In this document: positions 24,087-34,959 of the stretch, in pieces
How positions within the stretch are numbered: the stretch's first letter is position 1
Layout: every line of letters begins with the position of its first letter
DNA from: Diphasiastrum complanatum
Lineage: Eukaryota; Streptophyta; Lycopodiopsida; Lycopodiales; Lycopodiaceae
Length of the DNA: 64,000 nucleotides
NCBI GenBank assembly: GCA_029204225.1
Contig: CM055095.1
Span: 35,179,078-35,243,077, forward strand
Direction of reading: 5' to 3'
Program-made: the position numbers and the translations under genes
The notes under the pieces: generated by a model
What the model was told of the DNA's origin: nothing
Seen by the model: the letters and a program-made list of their open reading frames with translations, nothing else
The model's database searches: none

Positions 24087-24910
24087 CAGCTGGCCATGGT
24101 CAGGGAAAGGGTGAGAATTCGTCGAGCCAACCAGGAGGCCCAAGGAGAGCGAGAGAACAATGCACTTGACCAGGGCATGGAGTTAGTGGAGGATTCGTAG
24201 GAATGCTAAGACTAGATAAGGTCCAGCCGTATGTGGCGGACTGTTTCTCTGAAAATTTTGGCAGTAGATGAGGCGGCATATAATTAGACAGTAGCATAAA
24301 AAACAGACCCAGCCGTATGTGGCGAAATACGCAATGTTATTTTGATACATCTTTTGAATTAATATAGTGTGTTTTTTTGTGCAACACGCGCCTGGTTTTG
24401 TGAAACGCAAGCTCTGTAGTTGGTGGGCATGGGCATGTGAAATCTGTCAGAAACCAGGAGGGAAAAAGGGAGCGTTTACTCTTTTTCTTTGGCTGGCTTC
24501 CATGACTAAGTAAAAAACCAGACTGAAATACAATAGTAGCTTGTCTGGCAGCTTCGGAACACGAAATCGTTCTTTTCTTTTTCAATCCTTGCTACAATTT
24601 TGTCCTATACTTAAATTGAAGCTATCTCGTTAAACCCTGGGACGCACACCAAAACTTTGCATCAACAAATTCAGGCTCCATCCCATCAAAATGTTGTGTA
24701 ATGGTGTCCCATGCTATCTTGGGCATTGACACACTTCAACCCCAACCGCTCAAGGCCACAAGTTTCTGGGAGACATGAATGCTCACTGCAGTACGTCCCT
24801 TCTTTTCAACCTTACCAAAGGCAGTGTCCTTCGTGAGGAGTTCTCTTGCATGGGCCCAATCAACACCATTCTCAGACTATTGAGACCTCACTTAAATGTT
24901 TTCAATAGCA

Positions 24911-25019
24911 AAGATAGTAGGTAAGTACAGAAGCTGAGCTTCTTCATTGCCTGAAGAACTATTTGCAAAACATGCTCAAACTGACTTTCACTAACACCGT
25001 CCCTGTCATATACCAAGCA
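24911..25019 (-). pseudogene. Argonaute PIWI-domain fragment
   Basis: Minus-strand translation reads CLVYDRDGVSESQFEHVLQI, closely matching the PIWI block of plant Argonautes (YRDGVSE.QF..VL..EL.AI). After AMKK a frame change gives YLPTIFAIEN, resembling the next family block (YLPTI.F.V.QK). The QKRHHTR motif and catalytic residues are absent. It lies in intron 6, on the host-gene strand, 47 bp past the 3' end of a LINE of the same orientation. It could be a captured exon, a 3' transduction or a decayed pseudogene. Segment 24640-24880 also looks weakly coding but I cannot assign it. Confidence 0.5.
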
Positions 25020-25254
25020 GCCTCAGTACATGTGCATAATCAAGCACATGTGTGTGCAAAATTCAGTCTTTTGGTACCCAAAGGTACATAAGACAAAAGA
25101 GAGTACAAAAGGTGAGGAGCATTGTCCGCATACGAACTTATTTACTAGTAGGAAAGAGACTAAGACAAGAAACTAGCATGTCTATCTCGCTATCTCTAAG
25201 AAGAAGAAATATCCAAGCTTGACCACCAGCTTGCGAGGGTACAATGCAAGAGCT

Positions 25255-28200
25255 TAACCACTTGCTCTGCTGAGGAGACTAGCTACGAGTAAGCTGAAAA
25301 TAATGAGTGATAGTAGTAGTGGGGCGTGCTGTGGACTGGCGAGAAGCTCGTGTAGTGATCCCGGATCTAGCAGAAATATGTGAGACTCTCTGTGTCTTCG
25401 ATCTCCGAGTGGGGACTTCAAAATCCAAAACGGAAATGTCCTTTCTGTCTCGCTTCTGGAAAAACTGGGTAATATGAGCCTGGCTGTGGGGGTAGAAGTG
25501 AAGCTCGTAGAGTATACATCTCTCTCAATAGAAGACCTACACATCTGGAGTCTGGGTACTCGAGGAACGATCGCAACGTGAGAGGGGTATCTTTGTATAA
25601 ACAATGGTAACGCCCCCTGATCTCGTAATATACTGGACAACGAAAGATGAAATGGAACTCATCTTCCATCTCATGAAGAGAACAAAGCTGACATATCCTC
25701 TCCAATCTGGGAGTATCCGTGTATCTACCTGTCTCAATAGCCAGCTGATGAGAAGAGACTCAGAACTGTCCCATACGGTATCGCAGACCAAAAGATAATG
25801 GCTGTGTGAGATATGCTGGAAGGATAGGGGTACCCGTAGTATCCAACCGTAGTAAATGTGTGCCATAGAAATGTATCTTGACCTTATCAGGGTCTGGCTG
25901 TGACCATATAGTGCATATGTAGCTACGATAAATATACTGTTTGATATAAGCATGAGTCCCGCTCGAAAGATGAAGTATAGATAAGCCCCAAGTCCGAAGA
26001 AGGGCTGAGACACTGCCAAACCAAGAATGCTTGGCCCCCTGTCCAGCAATGGTGCGTGATGAAGTGAGAGCAGCAACAATATATCTGGAAGTGTCTAACT
26101 CTGATATCCTGTGAAGAAAGGTAATGATCTGAAACATAGCATCGATAACCAGGGGAGGGGAAGCAAACTCCACTAATATGATATCATGTGGCACCGAGGG
26201 CTTAGCCCTAATCATCCTGCTACATGAGAATCTGGATACGAGTAAGATCCTTCCAAGTATCACGTGATAAATCCGGACACCAAGTCTCAGCAGAGTATAA
26301 AACAACCGGGGAGACAGTGGTAGAAAATAGTAAGCATCTGGTAGCAGGGTCCTGTACATAATATGTGGAGTAGAATCTCTCCATATGAACAAGAGAAGTG
26401 TGCCCCTTACGGAGTCTGGTGAGGGCTGCCGGTCGGAATGTGAGTAGCGGACCAGAGAAAAGTACTCCCAAATAAGTGTAAGAGGTCACAATCTCAATCG
26501 GCAACCCATCATAATAGAAGGTCACATCTCTCATATGCTGTCTATTGGTGTTGAACACCATAATCTTGGTCTTCTTAGTATTAACTGTCAATCCCCAAAG
26601 CTGACAGAAGTGATGTAAAGCAGAGAGCTGTCTCTGTAAGCCAGCTGCAGAGGATGAGAGAAGAACCACATCATCAACGTAAAGGAGAATGGGGATAATA
26701 ATACCTGCTAAGGGACAGCCCTCTCCACCTTCCTCTCAAATAATCCGCTCGAGGTCATCAATATATAGTGCAAAGAGAGTAGGAGATAAGGGGCAGCCCT
26801 GCTTCACTCCAATGGTAGAGTGGATCAGCGAGGACCAACCACTACCGTCCCTGAACCGTGCCCAAACTCGCTCATATAAAGTAATAATCGTGGCAATAGT
26901 CTCGTCTGTGAAGCCAAGCGAAGATAATCTTTGGAAAAGGAGGTGTCTCGGAACTAAGTCAAAGGCTTTGCGGAAGTCCACAAAGCAACAATAAACTCTC
27001 TGTCTCTGATGTCGTGCCTCCTCAATGATGCATCGCAGAATGAAAATCTGATCTGAGGTAGAGTATCCTGGTCTGAACCCGGCCTGACCCATAGCATGTA
27101 AATCCTCAATCTCAGCAAAAGATCCAGTAACCGTCTGTAAAGTGGAACCATAAATCTTAGCCAAAGTGTGACCAATCATGATAGTACGGTAGTTTTCTAC
27201 ATTTAAGGGATCACCTGCCTTGAGAATGGGATGAAGAATATTGGTACACCATGCGGTAGGAAAAGCAGAGGTCACAGTAGTGTTAAAAGCGTGAGCAATA
27301 AAGGGCGAGATAACATGTGCTACAGGTTTTAGGAAATCTACGTTTAGAGAATCATAGTCAGTGGCTTTATGAAGTTTGGCATGGTTAATGGCATTTTCAA
27401 CCATGTGTGGAGTAAAAAGCATGCAGCGGGTAGGTCGTGGCGAGAGTAAGGTAGGAGGGGAGTCTAGGGTATAAAATTTTGTGGCATATTCGACCCAAGA
27501 TTCGGTTGCGATGGGGGCCAAAGTCGAAGAGGATCTGGTGAAATGTTTCCAAAAAAAGGAGGAAGCGGAATCTAAAGAATCGATCAACTTTTGGCAGAGT
27601 GATCGCAAGTATGTTATGTTCTTTGTTCTGGTGGCTTTACGATACTTTTTCTAGTGTTGTTTGAGTGTTGCAGGGGAGTGTAATATGGCATTTGCCACAT
27701 GTTTGTGAAGAGAGCGGCATTCTGCATCATACCAGCGGTTGTGAACACGTCTATGAGATGATATTGTCTTGGTGGGAAAAGATGAGGACGCTGCAGATAA
27801 GAGGGATTTAGAGAGAAAAGTGGCTTGTTGCTCAACTGATGCCGTGAAAGGGAAGTGAGTAAGTAGTTGGGACAAGGTTGTGGTGTAGTTGGCGAGTCCA
27901 TAGTGAGTAAAAGGAACACGTTTGTTAGTAGAAGAGGAGTGTGGAACTTTAGAAGACGGGGTTATGTGACCCAGTGAGAGGCGTAGGAGTGAGTGATCAA
28001 AAATGGTAGGAGGTGTAATGGAGAAATCAGAGATGTGAGGAATCAAAGCAGGTGATCCAATAAAGTAGTCAACTACACTATGTCCTGCACCATGAGGATA
28101 ACATGTAAACGCTGATGAGGAAGGCCACTGTGTGAGGCCATTCAAAATGGCCAGAGAATGTGTCTCCGCAAGAGTAATCAACTGCTCTCCAAAAGATGTA

Positions 28201-28763
28201 ACTGAAGTGTGTGCATCCTGTGATACTCGATCAAATCCCATATCCAGGGGATGAAGACGAAGAACATCAGTATCTGCATGAAATTTTGTCTGTCTAGAGC
28301 TAGTACGGGCGTTGAAATCTCCTGCTAACAAAATGTAGCCCTGTTGAGAAAAAACAGCAATATCATCAGAGAGTGCCTGAAATGGGTCCCCACCAAATTC
28401 AGCGAACGCCGAAGTCTGTGGAGTGAAGTAACATACAACCATATAAATGTCTTGTGGTAATCCCAATAATGAACCAATAGTATGTAGCCATATATATCGA
28501 GCATACGGATCTTGCTTAACCATCTTAACCGCCGTGACTCTGTATAAACAAGCTACTCCGCCAGATCCACGACAGATTTTTCCCCTCACAAATGGGCGAA
28601 AAACAGAATGCCAAGAGTAATCCTGTATATGTGGAAGAGGATGATATAAGGACTCATGGGTTTCAGCCAACAACAAAATGTCACATTTGCGTATAAAATC
28701 AGCAAAATCTCTTGCCGATGATGACGATAAAAAACCATTGCAATTCCAAAAGCCAAGTCTCAA
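25255..28763 (-). pseudogene. LINE ORF2: endonuclease, RT, C-terminal CCHC, broken
   Basis: The apurinic-type endonuclease starts at 28763 (RLGFWNCNGF; LLAETHESL; LLAGDFNAR near 28300-28320; SVVDYF; DHSLL). RT covers about 27400-26500: GQAGFRPGYSTSDQI, FVDFRKAFD, GVKQGCPLSPTLFALYIDDL, then YVDD near 26670 where sister copies have YADD. The C-terminal knuckle CQLC..HEMEDEFHFIFRC lies near 25640-25700. A QxxIxxFF motif follows (25454-25485). Stops at 27651 (TAG), 26736 (TGA) and 25760 (TGA), plus frame changes near 26220 and 25490, inactivate it. Confidence 0.88.
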
Positions 28764-28811
28764 AATGGTGGGGGATCTCGGGCAGCTCCTAAACCCGGGA
28801 GCCCCAAGTTC

Positions 28812-29456
28812 CTAGTGTGAGAGGAGGTCGAAATATCTTGGTTTGCCATCGATAAAGACGACTCTTTGCCCTTTTTCTTTTGCTTCGTGAATAATCTTTT
28901 TCCTTGCTAACCATTGGGTGTTTGTCAAATCATCATCCATATAAATGAAAGTGCCTTTGAGTTTTGTTCTAAGCCGAAGGGCTGCATTGCGGTGTTGAAG
29001 AGAGCGAAACTTGATAAAAAGAACGTTGTCATCAAATTTACTACGCCATGCTGTATCAAAGCCATCAACAACATGAGATAACTTGGAAACGAGTAAATCT
29101 GTAGCTTCGTCTATTGGTTTACCACCGTTGGCAATACCTCTTACTCTAATATTGAGAGCCTTTTTAGCTCTTCTAGCTTGTTCATCCAAAACTGTCTCCA
29201 AATTGTTATCCATCATAGAGGCTGAGATATGGGGGTGATTACCTTGTTTGAGGATCGATGTCGTTTCTTCAACCTGTTTTGCAAGTGATGAGAGTTTGCT
29301 GCCCATATCATCCGGTTTGAAGAGAGCTGCCCATGTCTTTGTCTCTTCGACCTGTTTTTCCAAACAAGATATTTTGTTGGAAGTTTCGTCCGAAGAAGGT
29401 ACACGTTCCGCAAGCCGTTGCTTAAGATATACATTTTCTTGCTCAAGCTGCCCCAC
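28812..29456 (-). CDS. LINE ORF1 protein
   Basis: 214 residues. The first about 80 form a coiled-coil-like segment (GQLEQENVYLKQRLAE; repeated KQVEETK motifs). A compact domain follows with ALNIRVRGI, VLFIKFRSLQHRNAALRLR and GTFIYMDDDLTNTQWLARK, resembling the RRM plus C-terminal domain of L1 ORF1 (Transposase_22). L1 ORF1p trimerises and binds element RNA. Many angiosperm L1 ORF1 proteins instead carry a CCHC knuckle, which I do not see here. The frame is intact. Start choice: first Met of the open frame. Confidence 0.75.
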   Translation of the reverse strand: MGQLEQENVYLKQRLAERVPSSDETSNKISCLEKQVEETKTWAALFKPDDMGSKLSSLAKQVEETTSILKQGNHPHISASMMDNNLETVLDEQARRAKKALNIRVRGIANGGKPIDEATDLLVSKLSHVVDGFDTAWRSKFDDNVLFIKFRSLQHRNAALRLRTKLKGTFIYMDDDLTNTQWLARKKIIHEAKEKGQRVVFIDGKPRYFDLLSH

Positions 29457-29543
29457 CCGTAGAGGTCATGAGTTAGACCCCAGTCCACCGCAAAGATGAG
29501 GACATACATGAGAAAAAAAATGTCAATACCACAATAGATAGAC

Positions 29544-29835
29544 AATTATGGACTCGGCTTATTAGATTTCTTGCGTCCTTTTATTACTTTATTTTATGCA
29601 TAAGCAGGCCTTGGGTCCTTTTTATTCATGCACTGGCCTCTGGCCAATTTAATTAGTCTAGTTGCTGTTTGGACAAATGACTAAGGAGTGGGGGCCACCT
29701 AGTGGGTCACAGGCCTACTGGGAGGGCGCACAATTCTACCTCCTTACTGGACTTGATTAGTTTGGTTAGTCTTATCCTTTTAGGGCTTCTCTATGGGTAT
29801 AGTTAGGAAATATTGTGATTCATTTTGATAGCTCA
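29544..29835 (+). mobile_element. LTR family C fragment (copy C1)
   Basis: It begins ATTATGGACTCGGCTTATTA, keeps the GCATAAGCAGGCCTTGGG block shared by families A, B and C, and has a worn version of the hairpin (29721-29743) and TATA-like GGTATAGTTAGG. The match fades after about 29835, so the 3' end is missing. It abuts the 5' side of LINE L1. Confidence 0.7.
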
Positions 29836-31336
29836 CATCATAAGTTTGTGCAAGGTTGTTCTCTTTCCCTTCCTGATTGTGTGATTCAGTTTATAATTGA
29901 GACAAGTAAACATGATGGATACATAGATGATAGTGCCGGATACATAGATGATAGTGCCAAAGCCTCCCTGTATAGTTAGGAAATGTACTGCATATGCATA
30001 GCCTCCAAAATGGGATGTATACTCGACAAGAATGTGCAACCACTGCTCGAACTATATAAAAAATTTCACTTTCGTGTGAACAACTAATCTTGATATGCTT
30101 CTTTGTCAAAGTAAACCAAGATCAAACTCATATGACATGAACCTGTAAGACAATAACCAAAAAATGGAAAAAAGGGTATCATGATGAAGTACACCTCAAA
30201 TGACTGGACGGTGTAGATAAAGGATGGCCAACAGGTATCCAAAAAATCCTGCAAGGCTCTATTTTATGCAGCAAAGAAATATCTGAATCCATTAATAGTG
30301 TTAAAGAATGCAAGCAACTTGAAAAAAATGACAAATCTTGCAATAATAGGATCCCAAATAATCTGAACTTTTGGTAACAAATCTCAGCACATGAGCAAGT
30401 CGGAAATGTGTGATTTGAAGCTTATCTATGCATAAATAAGATGCTCTTCAAATCTGAAAATTTCAGCCAGAAATATCACCACTGTTTGGATGAAGCAAAT
30501 CAATACGAACTTTAAGCTTTTGGACTCCTTGAATAGAATCCTGTGCTGCCTCTAACTGAACAAAACTTGAAGGTGCACACCAGCCCTTATTTTTGTCCAA
30601 TGCTGAAAGAGATGAAGCACTTGCACACCCTACCAGCTAGAACTTTGATTTCTTTTCCTGGTAGATACCTAGTTTGCAAATAGGAAAGTGCTTCTTAGGC
30701 AAACTCAAAAGGTGAAGTGCTAAAACTATCTGAAACTTGGATCCTCTAAACTATCTTCTAGACAATGAGTGTACGACCTATATAGTGTATCAGATGCATC
30801 CCATTCTAGGAAAAATCATGATATAAAGATCCTAAAAGTCTATGAAGAGGTATGTCCATTAGCAATTATGGATTTCCTTATGCTCAAAAAGCCAATTTGC
30901 TCAAAATTTGGTATCCAATCCAACTATTTGTTAAGAGAATGCTGAATCAAAAATCAGATTAATGTAAGCAAAACTAGGACAAAAAATGTGAATTAGGGCT
31001 TTCACTCAAAGCAACCACTTTATAAGAATCTGTGAAGTCTGGAAATGGTAGAGCCCAGTGTCTCTCTACCCATATAATGCTTTAAGAATAACAAGTTAAG
31101 AGCAATAGATCACATAAGCAGTAGTGGACAACAAATTGCTATTCATATAGTATTCTACCACTAAGATCATGGCACAATCAACAATAAGCTCAGCATAAGA
31201 TGAATCACAAACCCTCCTCCCAAGGGATGTCAAATGAGCCTCTCATAAAGAACTCAAGGAACAAAATCTAGTAATGATCAACTGCTAAAGTTTCGACCTA
31301 TTTATAGCTTTAAGAGCCACTTTGGGTGGGGGCCCC
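29836..31336. other. Intron 6 interior, nothing recognised
   Basis: AT-rich intron DNA of the ATX-like gene, without a recognisable exon, transposon motif or RNA. A TATA-like CTATAAATAGG lies on the minus strand near 31303-31313, just past the C2 LTR. I cannot tie it to any element. Confidence 0.4.
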
Positions 31337-31778
31337 AGTTATGAACAGATTTACAAGTATTAGTACCAATGAAGCATATAGATCAGAATGAGCAGCTTAA
31401 GCTAATCCCTACAAGAATAGCTAAGAAACATCACATCAAATCATACCATAGCCCTACAAGCAATGGAAGGAGAAGACTAATGAGGACTAAGAGAGAGAGA
31501 TCAAAATCATAAGCTACCAAAAGGAGTAACAATGTCTCCTACTTATACCCACAAAGAATCCATAAACTGGAAGCTTCTAGAGGATAAGATAATATCAGCT
31601 AGAATCAAATAAGATGAGGGAAAATAGTGCGCCCTCCTCCTGACACCCACTCCAATATCATATAGTCAAGTAGCAAATTCGGCCATAGGCCAGTACATGA
31701 ATAAAAAGGGCCCAAGGGCCTGCTTATGCATGAAGTAAAGTAATAAAGCAGTGAATGTAATGAGCCAAGTCCATAACT
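31337..31778 (-). mobile_element. Probable solo LTR, family C (copy C2)
   Basis: 442 bp. On the minus strand it starts AGTTATGGACTTGGCTCATT and ends GTTCATAACT, the family termini. It contains the hairpin block (31615-31637) and GGTATAAGTAGGAG (near 31545). No primer site or polypurine tract adjoins it. Flanking 5-mers are GCCCC (31332-31336) and GCCAC (31779-31783), 4 of 5 matching, as expected for a worn target duplication around a solo LTR. Confidence 0.75.
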
Positions 31779-32672
31779 GCCACACCACTTTGTCCCTGGA
31801 CCTTCTGAATGTCCAAATGCATGTAAGTTCCAACAACAGATGATCTAACATAGATTGCTTGATCTTGGATGGTAATACAATGGTGAATCCACTAAGAAAG
31901 GGCAGCATAGTGGCCTGGTAGCATCAACTGTGCCACAAGCCTCTCTAAGATACTACATGCTCTATGCTGACAACACTGGCTGATTGATTGAAAGGACAAG
32001 AAAACATTGCTCAACCATCAAATCTGATAATACATCATTCAGTTTTTATCTGCTATCTAAATGGCATATCGCCCATTGAATACCTCATGCATGTTAAAAG
32101 TTGTTGCAACAGCCTGTTAGTAGTCTGTTAAATATTAGTGGCACCATAAATGCTAGTAGCATGGCATATTTTGCAGAGGTGCTCATATGTACGGACTTGT
32201 CCTTGACCAGATAATAGAATGATTCAAAACAGACTTCTACTGTTAACTGAAATGCCTGAAATTTCTGTGTTACATGAATAGGCATCAAGTTTCAAATGAC
32301 AGATTCATCAAGTAAAGATCACAAGTCCAGGGATGTACATTAAATTTCTACTTTCACACTCAAAATTCTACATTTCAATAGAAGACTGTTACACATTGCT
32401 TCACGCTTTGAATGAGAGTTCACTTTTCATAAGACTATATAAAGCAGAGACACTTCACGTAAATTCCCAAAAGACATTGTTTCTTTATTTTTGGCAGATC
32501 TGTGGAGGAAAAAATAACCAGTAGGAAGAATACAGTTTAAAGAAGAAACTGCATAAATGTGAAAAAGGAACATAAACACTGTATAAATCATAGTTTTGGG
32601 AAACACCATTCCCCTTCATGGGAAAGACGTGGGAAACATGGGTGCAAAATATTTTGGGAAATTATGTCCCCA

Positions 32673-32695
32673 TTTGGGAAATGCGATTTCCCAAA
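32673..32695. repeat. Perfect 10-bp-arm hairpin in intron 6
   Basis: Arms TTTGGGAAAT and ATTTCCCAAA with a 3-nt GCG spacer. GGGAAA recurs five more times within 32598-32732. No function is implied. The rest of 31779-33059 shows no exon or element I recognise. Confidence 0.6.
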
Positions 32696-33059
32696 AAAAG
32701 AACTTTTGCACAGGAACCATTATTAGGGAAACAAGTTTTTCTACTCAGAAAATGTGAGGCAACATTCAATTTGCATGAAATTCTTACAAGTATTGAATGC
32801 ATGGCATTCATTACAATTGTGATGTCTCATTCAAATGTTGCAAAACTAGAAAAAATTTCACCACAATGTAATGACATGGTGCTTATTGTTTCCCGTTTCC
32901 TGGGCAGGATGAGGGCACAGCACATGCAAAAAGATTTTTCCAAGCATACTGATTCAAGTGCAGCTAACTCCTCTTGTGAATGCAAATAAACCCGGTTAAG
33001 CTGTGTATTTGATAAGTAAGAATGCCTACTAGTAGAACTTATACTGGAAAGTTCCATAC

Positions 33060-33137
33060 CACTAAAGAGTCGTAACAATTCTTCTCCCTGATGTCTGCAA
33101 TTACTGGTCTGACAATTTCTCCTGCATATTCTATAAC
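33060..33137 (-). CDS. ATX1-like: ATX-like exon 6: SET, VIEYAGEIVRP block
   Basis: 78 bp, phase 0 at both ends, acceptor CTACCAG and donor GTATGG. It encodes VIEYAGEIVRPVIADIRE then KNCYDSLV. The ATX1/2 pattern is VIEY.GE.VRP..AD.RE...Y.S.V, directly followed by GAGTYMF, which is exactly how exon 7 starts. ATX3-5 proteins have YRGEQVR here. The reading frame is intact despite the 17.3-kb intron that follows. Confidence 0.93.
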
Positions 33138-33617
33138 CTGGTAGAACTCATAAACGAAGCAAAACCAGCAGGTTGATGTCCATGAGAATTTCTAGACATT
33201 ATGAATTCTGGCACAAAACATAATCCAGTTTTACCCCAAATAAGAACATCTACCGTGTGATAAGGAGTGATACAATGATGTAGGGATTTCAATCAGAATC
33301 ATCTAACCAGATAGCAGAAGTAAGTTAAGTGCATGGAAGAACTTCAAGAATAAATCTATATACTTTTCACATAAAGCATATAAACAATTCCTCCCATTGG
33401 CCTCTTTCAACTTTATTCTGCTCATTAGAGCTAATAAAGGAGAAAAACTCGTGGGCCAGTAGTGACTGGTGACTTCCAGAACAGGCGTTCACATCAGATA
33501 GTCTGCAGATCAGACTAATCAAGCAGGACTAAAGAAAAATTATCTGTTCTAAGTGATGAGCCTTTTACTTCTGAGCCTTAAAGCATCACTAAGTAGGATC
33601 TGATGATAAGAAGTCAC

Positions 33618-33679
33618 CATGTCACCAGCAGCATGTGGTTGTTTAGTGAAAAGCCCCCATCCATGAATACCTGATTTAC
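33618..33679 (-). CDS. ATX1-like: ATX-like exon 5: start of SET (GIHGWGLF)
   Basis: 62 bp, acceptor TTGCAG and donor GTGACT. It completes the Gly codon split from exon 4 and encodes KSGIHGWGLFTKQPHAAGDM. KSGIHG.G.F is the first SET motif, which binds S-adenosylmethionine. ATX1/2 proteins continue PHRAGDMVIEY, matching the junction to exon 6. ATX1 itself has GFG; here it is GWG, as in several other SET proteins. Confidence 0.93.
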
Positions 33680-34106
33680 CTGCAAGTTAAGCAGAATTAT
33701 GCAAAGATGTTCACTGCAATATGAAAAAACGCTAGCAAGAAAACTCATGATGAATAAAATTACAGAAAATACTAGATAAAAAGTCCATTAAAGACTAGCA
33801 AGAGGAAAGAGAAGAACGAATAACAGAAGTGAAGCTTCCAAAAGAGGTTAAGGAATAAGACATACATTCTCATGCTAGTACCTTTTTTACACCACAGACC
33901 AGAAGAACTTTTGCAGCAAGCAAAAAAAACCCAAGGAACAATTCCCAAAAGATCTTTCAATCAGGGCTGGTTAGGCTGGTGAAATAAATAGGTAGAAAGC
34001 TCTATAATTCACATAGGAAGATCCACATGTATAAAGAATGCCACTTGCATCTTTATACATATGTATGTGCAACTATATGACTCATGATTTACAACTGATC
34101 ACTTAC

Positions 34107-34445
34107 CAAATGTTAGCCTTTGATGAACAGTTGATCGCATCTTACAAAATCTTGCTGACATGGACAGCACAACCTGAGAAACTTCTTCCTGTACAGTTAT
34201 CGAAGCATGAGCTGTATTTTGATGGCGAGAAAACACAAGCTTTTCAAAATCATCAGGACACTCAACATCATGCTGCTCTCGAGATGTCAACAAAGAATCA
34301 TCGATCAAGATGCTGCTCTTATATGGGTTCCTCCGGCATCCACTGATAATATATGGCCTGTTTTCCACAAAACTGCGTTTTGCCAGAGCAGCTGAATGCA
34401 CCTCAGGTTCTCGACGGCCTCGCCTTGCAGTTGTATTGTACGGTT
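34107..34445 (-). CDS. ATX1-like: ATX-like exon 4: linker before SET
   Basis: 339 bp, acceptor CACCAG and donor GTAAGT. The split Glu codon from exon 3 gives GCARC-EPYN, as in ATX1/2 (GCARTEPYN). It then shows RRGRREPEVHSAALAKRSFV, FVENRPYIISG (family FVENQPYVI.G) and, at the end, LSMSARFCKM...RLTFG (family LSMAEKY..M...RLAFGKSGIHG). The middle (about residues 45-85) is variable and hydrophilic, as in relatives. It lies at the left border of the 27.5-kb intron 3. Confidence 0.93.
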
Positions 34446-34959
34446 CTGGTGACCAGATTAAAAAGCTGCTAAATATAAGGCATTCTCCTTTACATTCTTA
34501 TTGACAATTAATATTTTCCTTGTACATTTGAATCAAACAGCAGAATCCACAAAGCAAAGTGAGAGGTACAACAATCCGCAATTTTTCACCATAAAGTGGC
34601 TGATTACTAAACATTTACTTCAATTTAAAATTCTGGAAAACTGCAAACTACACAAATTACCTACATGGTAGAAGAAAAGTGATCCATATATTCACATAAT
34701 GTCTAGGAAATTATTAGTTATAAGAACTAAAGCGATGTGGCTCAAAGGGAATACAAAAAATGTTATTTTTTTTTCACTTGGATCAATGTGGATGTCATCA
34801 GGTAGTAAGAAACAAGCTACCAACGCATTATTGGAGCCAAATACGAAGTTGCCACTATGATGGTTTGTGATGCTTGTTTGTTAAGGAGACTTCTCGATCA
34901 CATGGATCCACATCAAAGGTTGCTTACTACAGCATTCTCTGATAACCAAACTTGCATTG

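Larger units (their letters stand above)
25066..29500 (-). mobile_element. Nearly full-length two-ORF LINE, copy L1
   Basis: ORF1 (28812-29456) and ORF2 (25255-28763) are in L1-like order. The 3' end near 25066 reads TACCTTTGGGTACCAAAAGAC, shared with other copies near 59620 and (minus strand) 41610, but it lacks their GTTAATAATAAT tail and CT repeat. The 5' end lies between 29460 and the family C LTR at about 29544. It sits in intron 6 in the same orientation as the host gene. Confidence 0.88.

Noticed and set aside
17930-24091. Target-site duplication around element B
   Set aside because: The flanking bases (CTAAG left, CAGCT right) do not match.
32618-32989. 123-residue plus frame in intron 6
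   Set aside because: Antisense to the gene, no recognisable motif, and partly built from repeated GGGAAA words.
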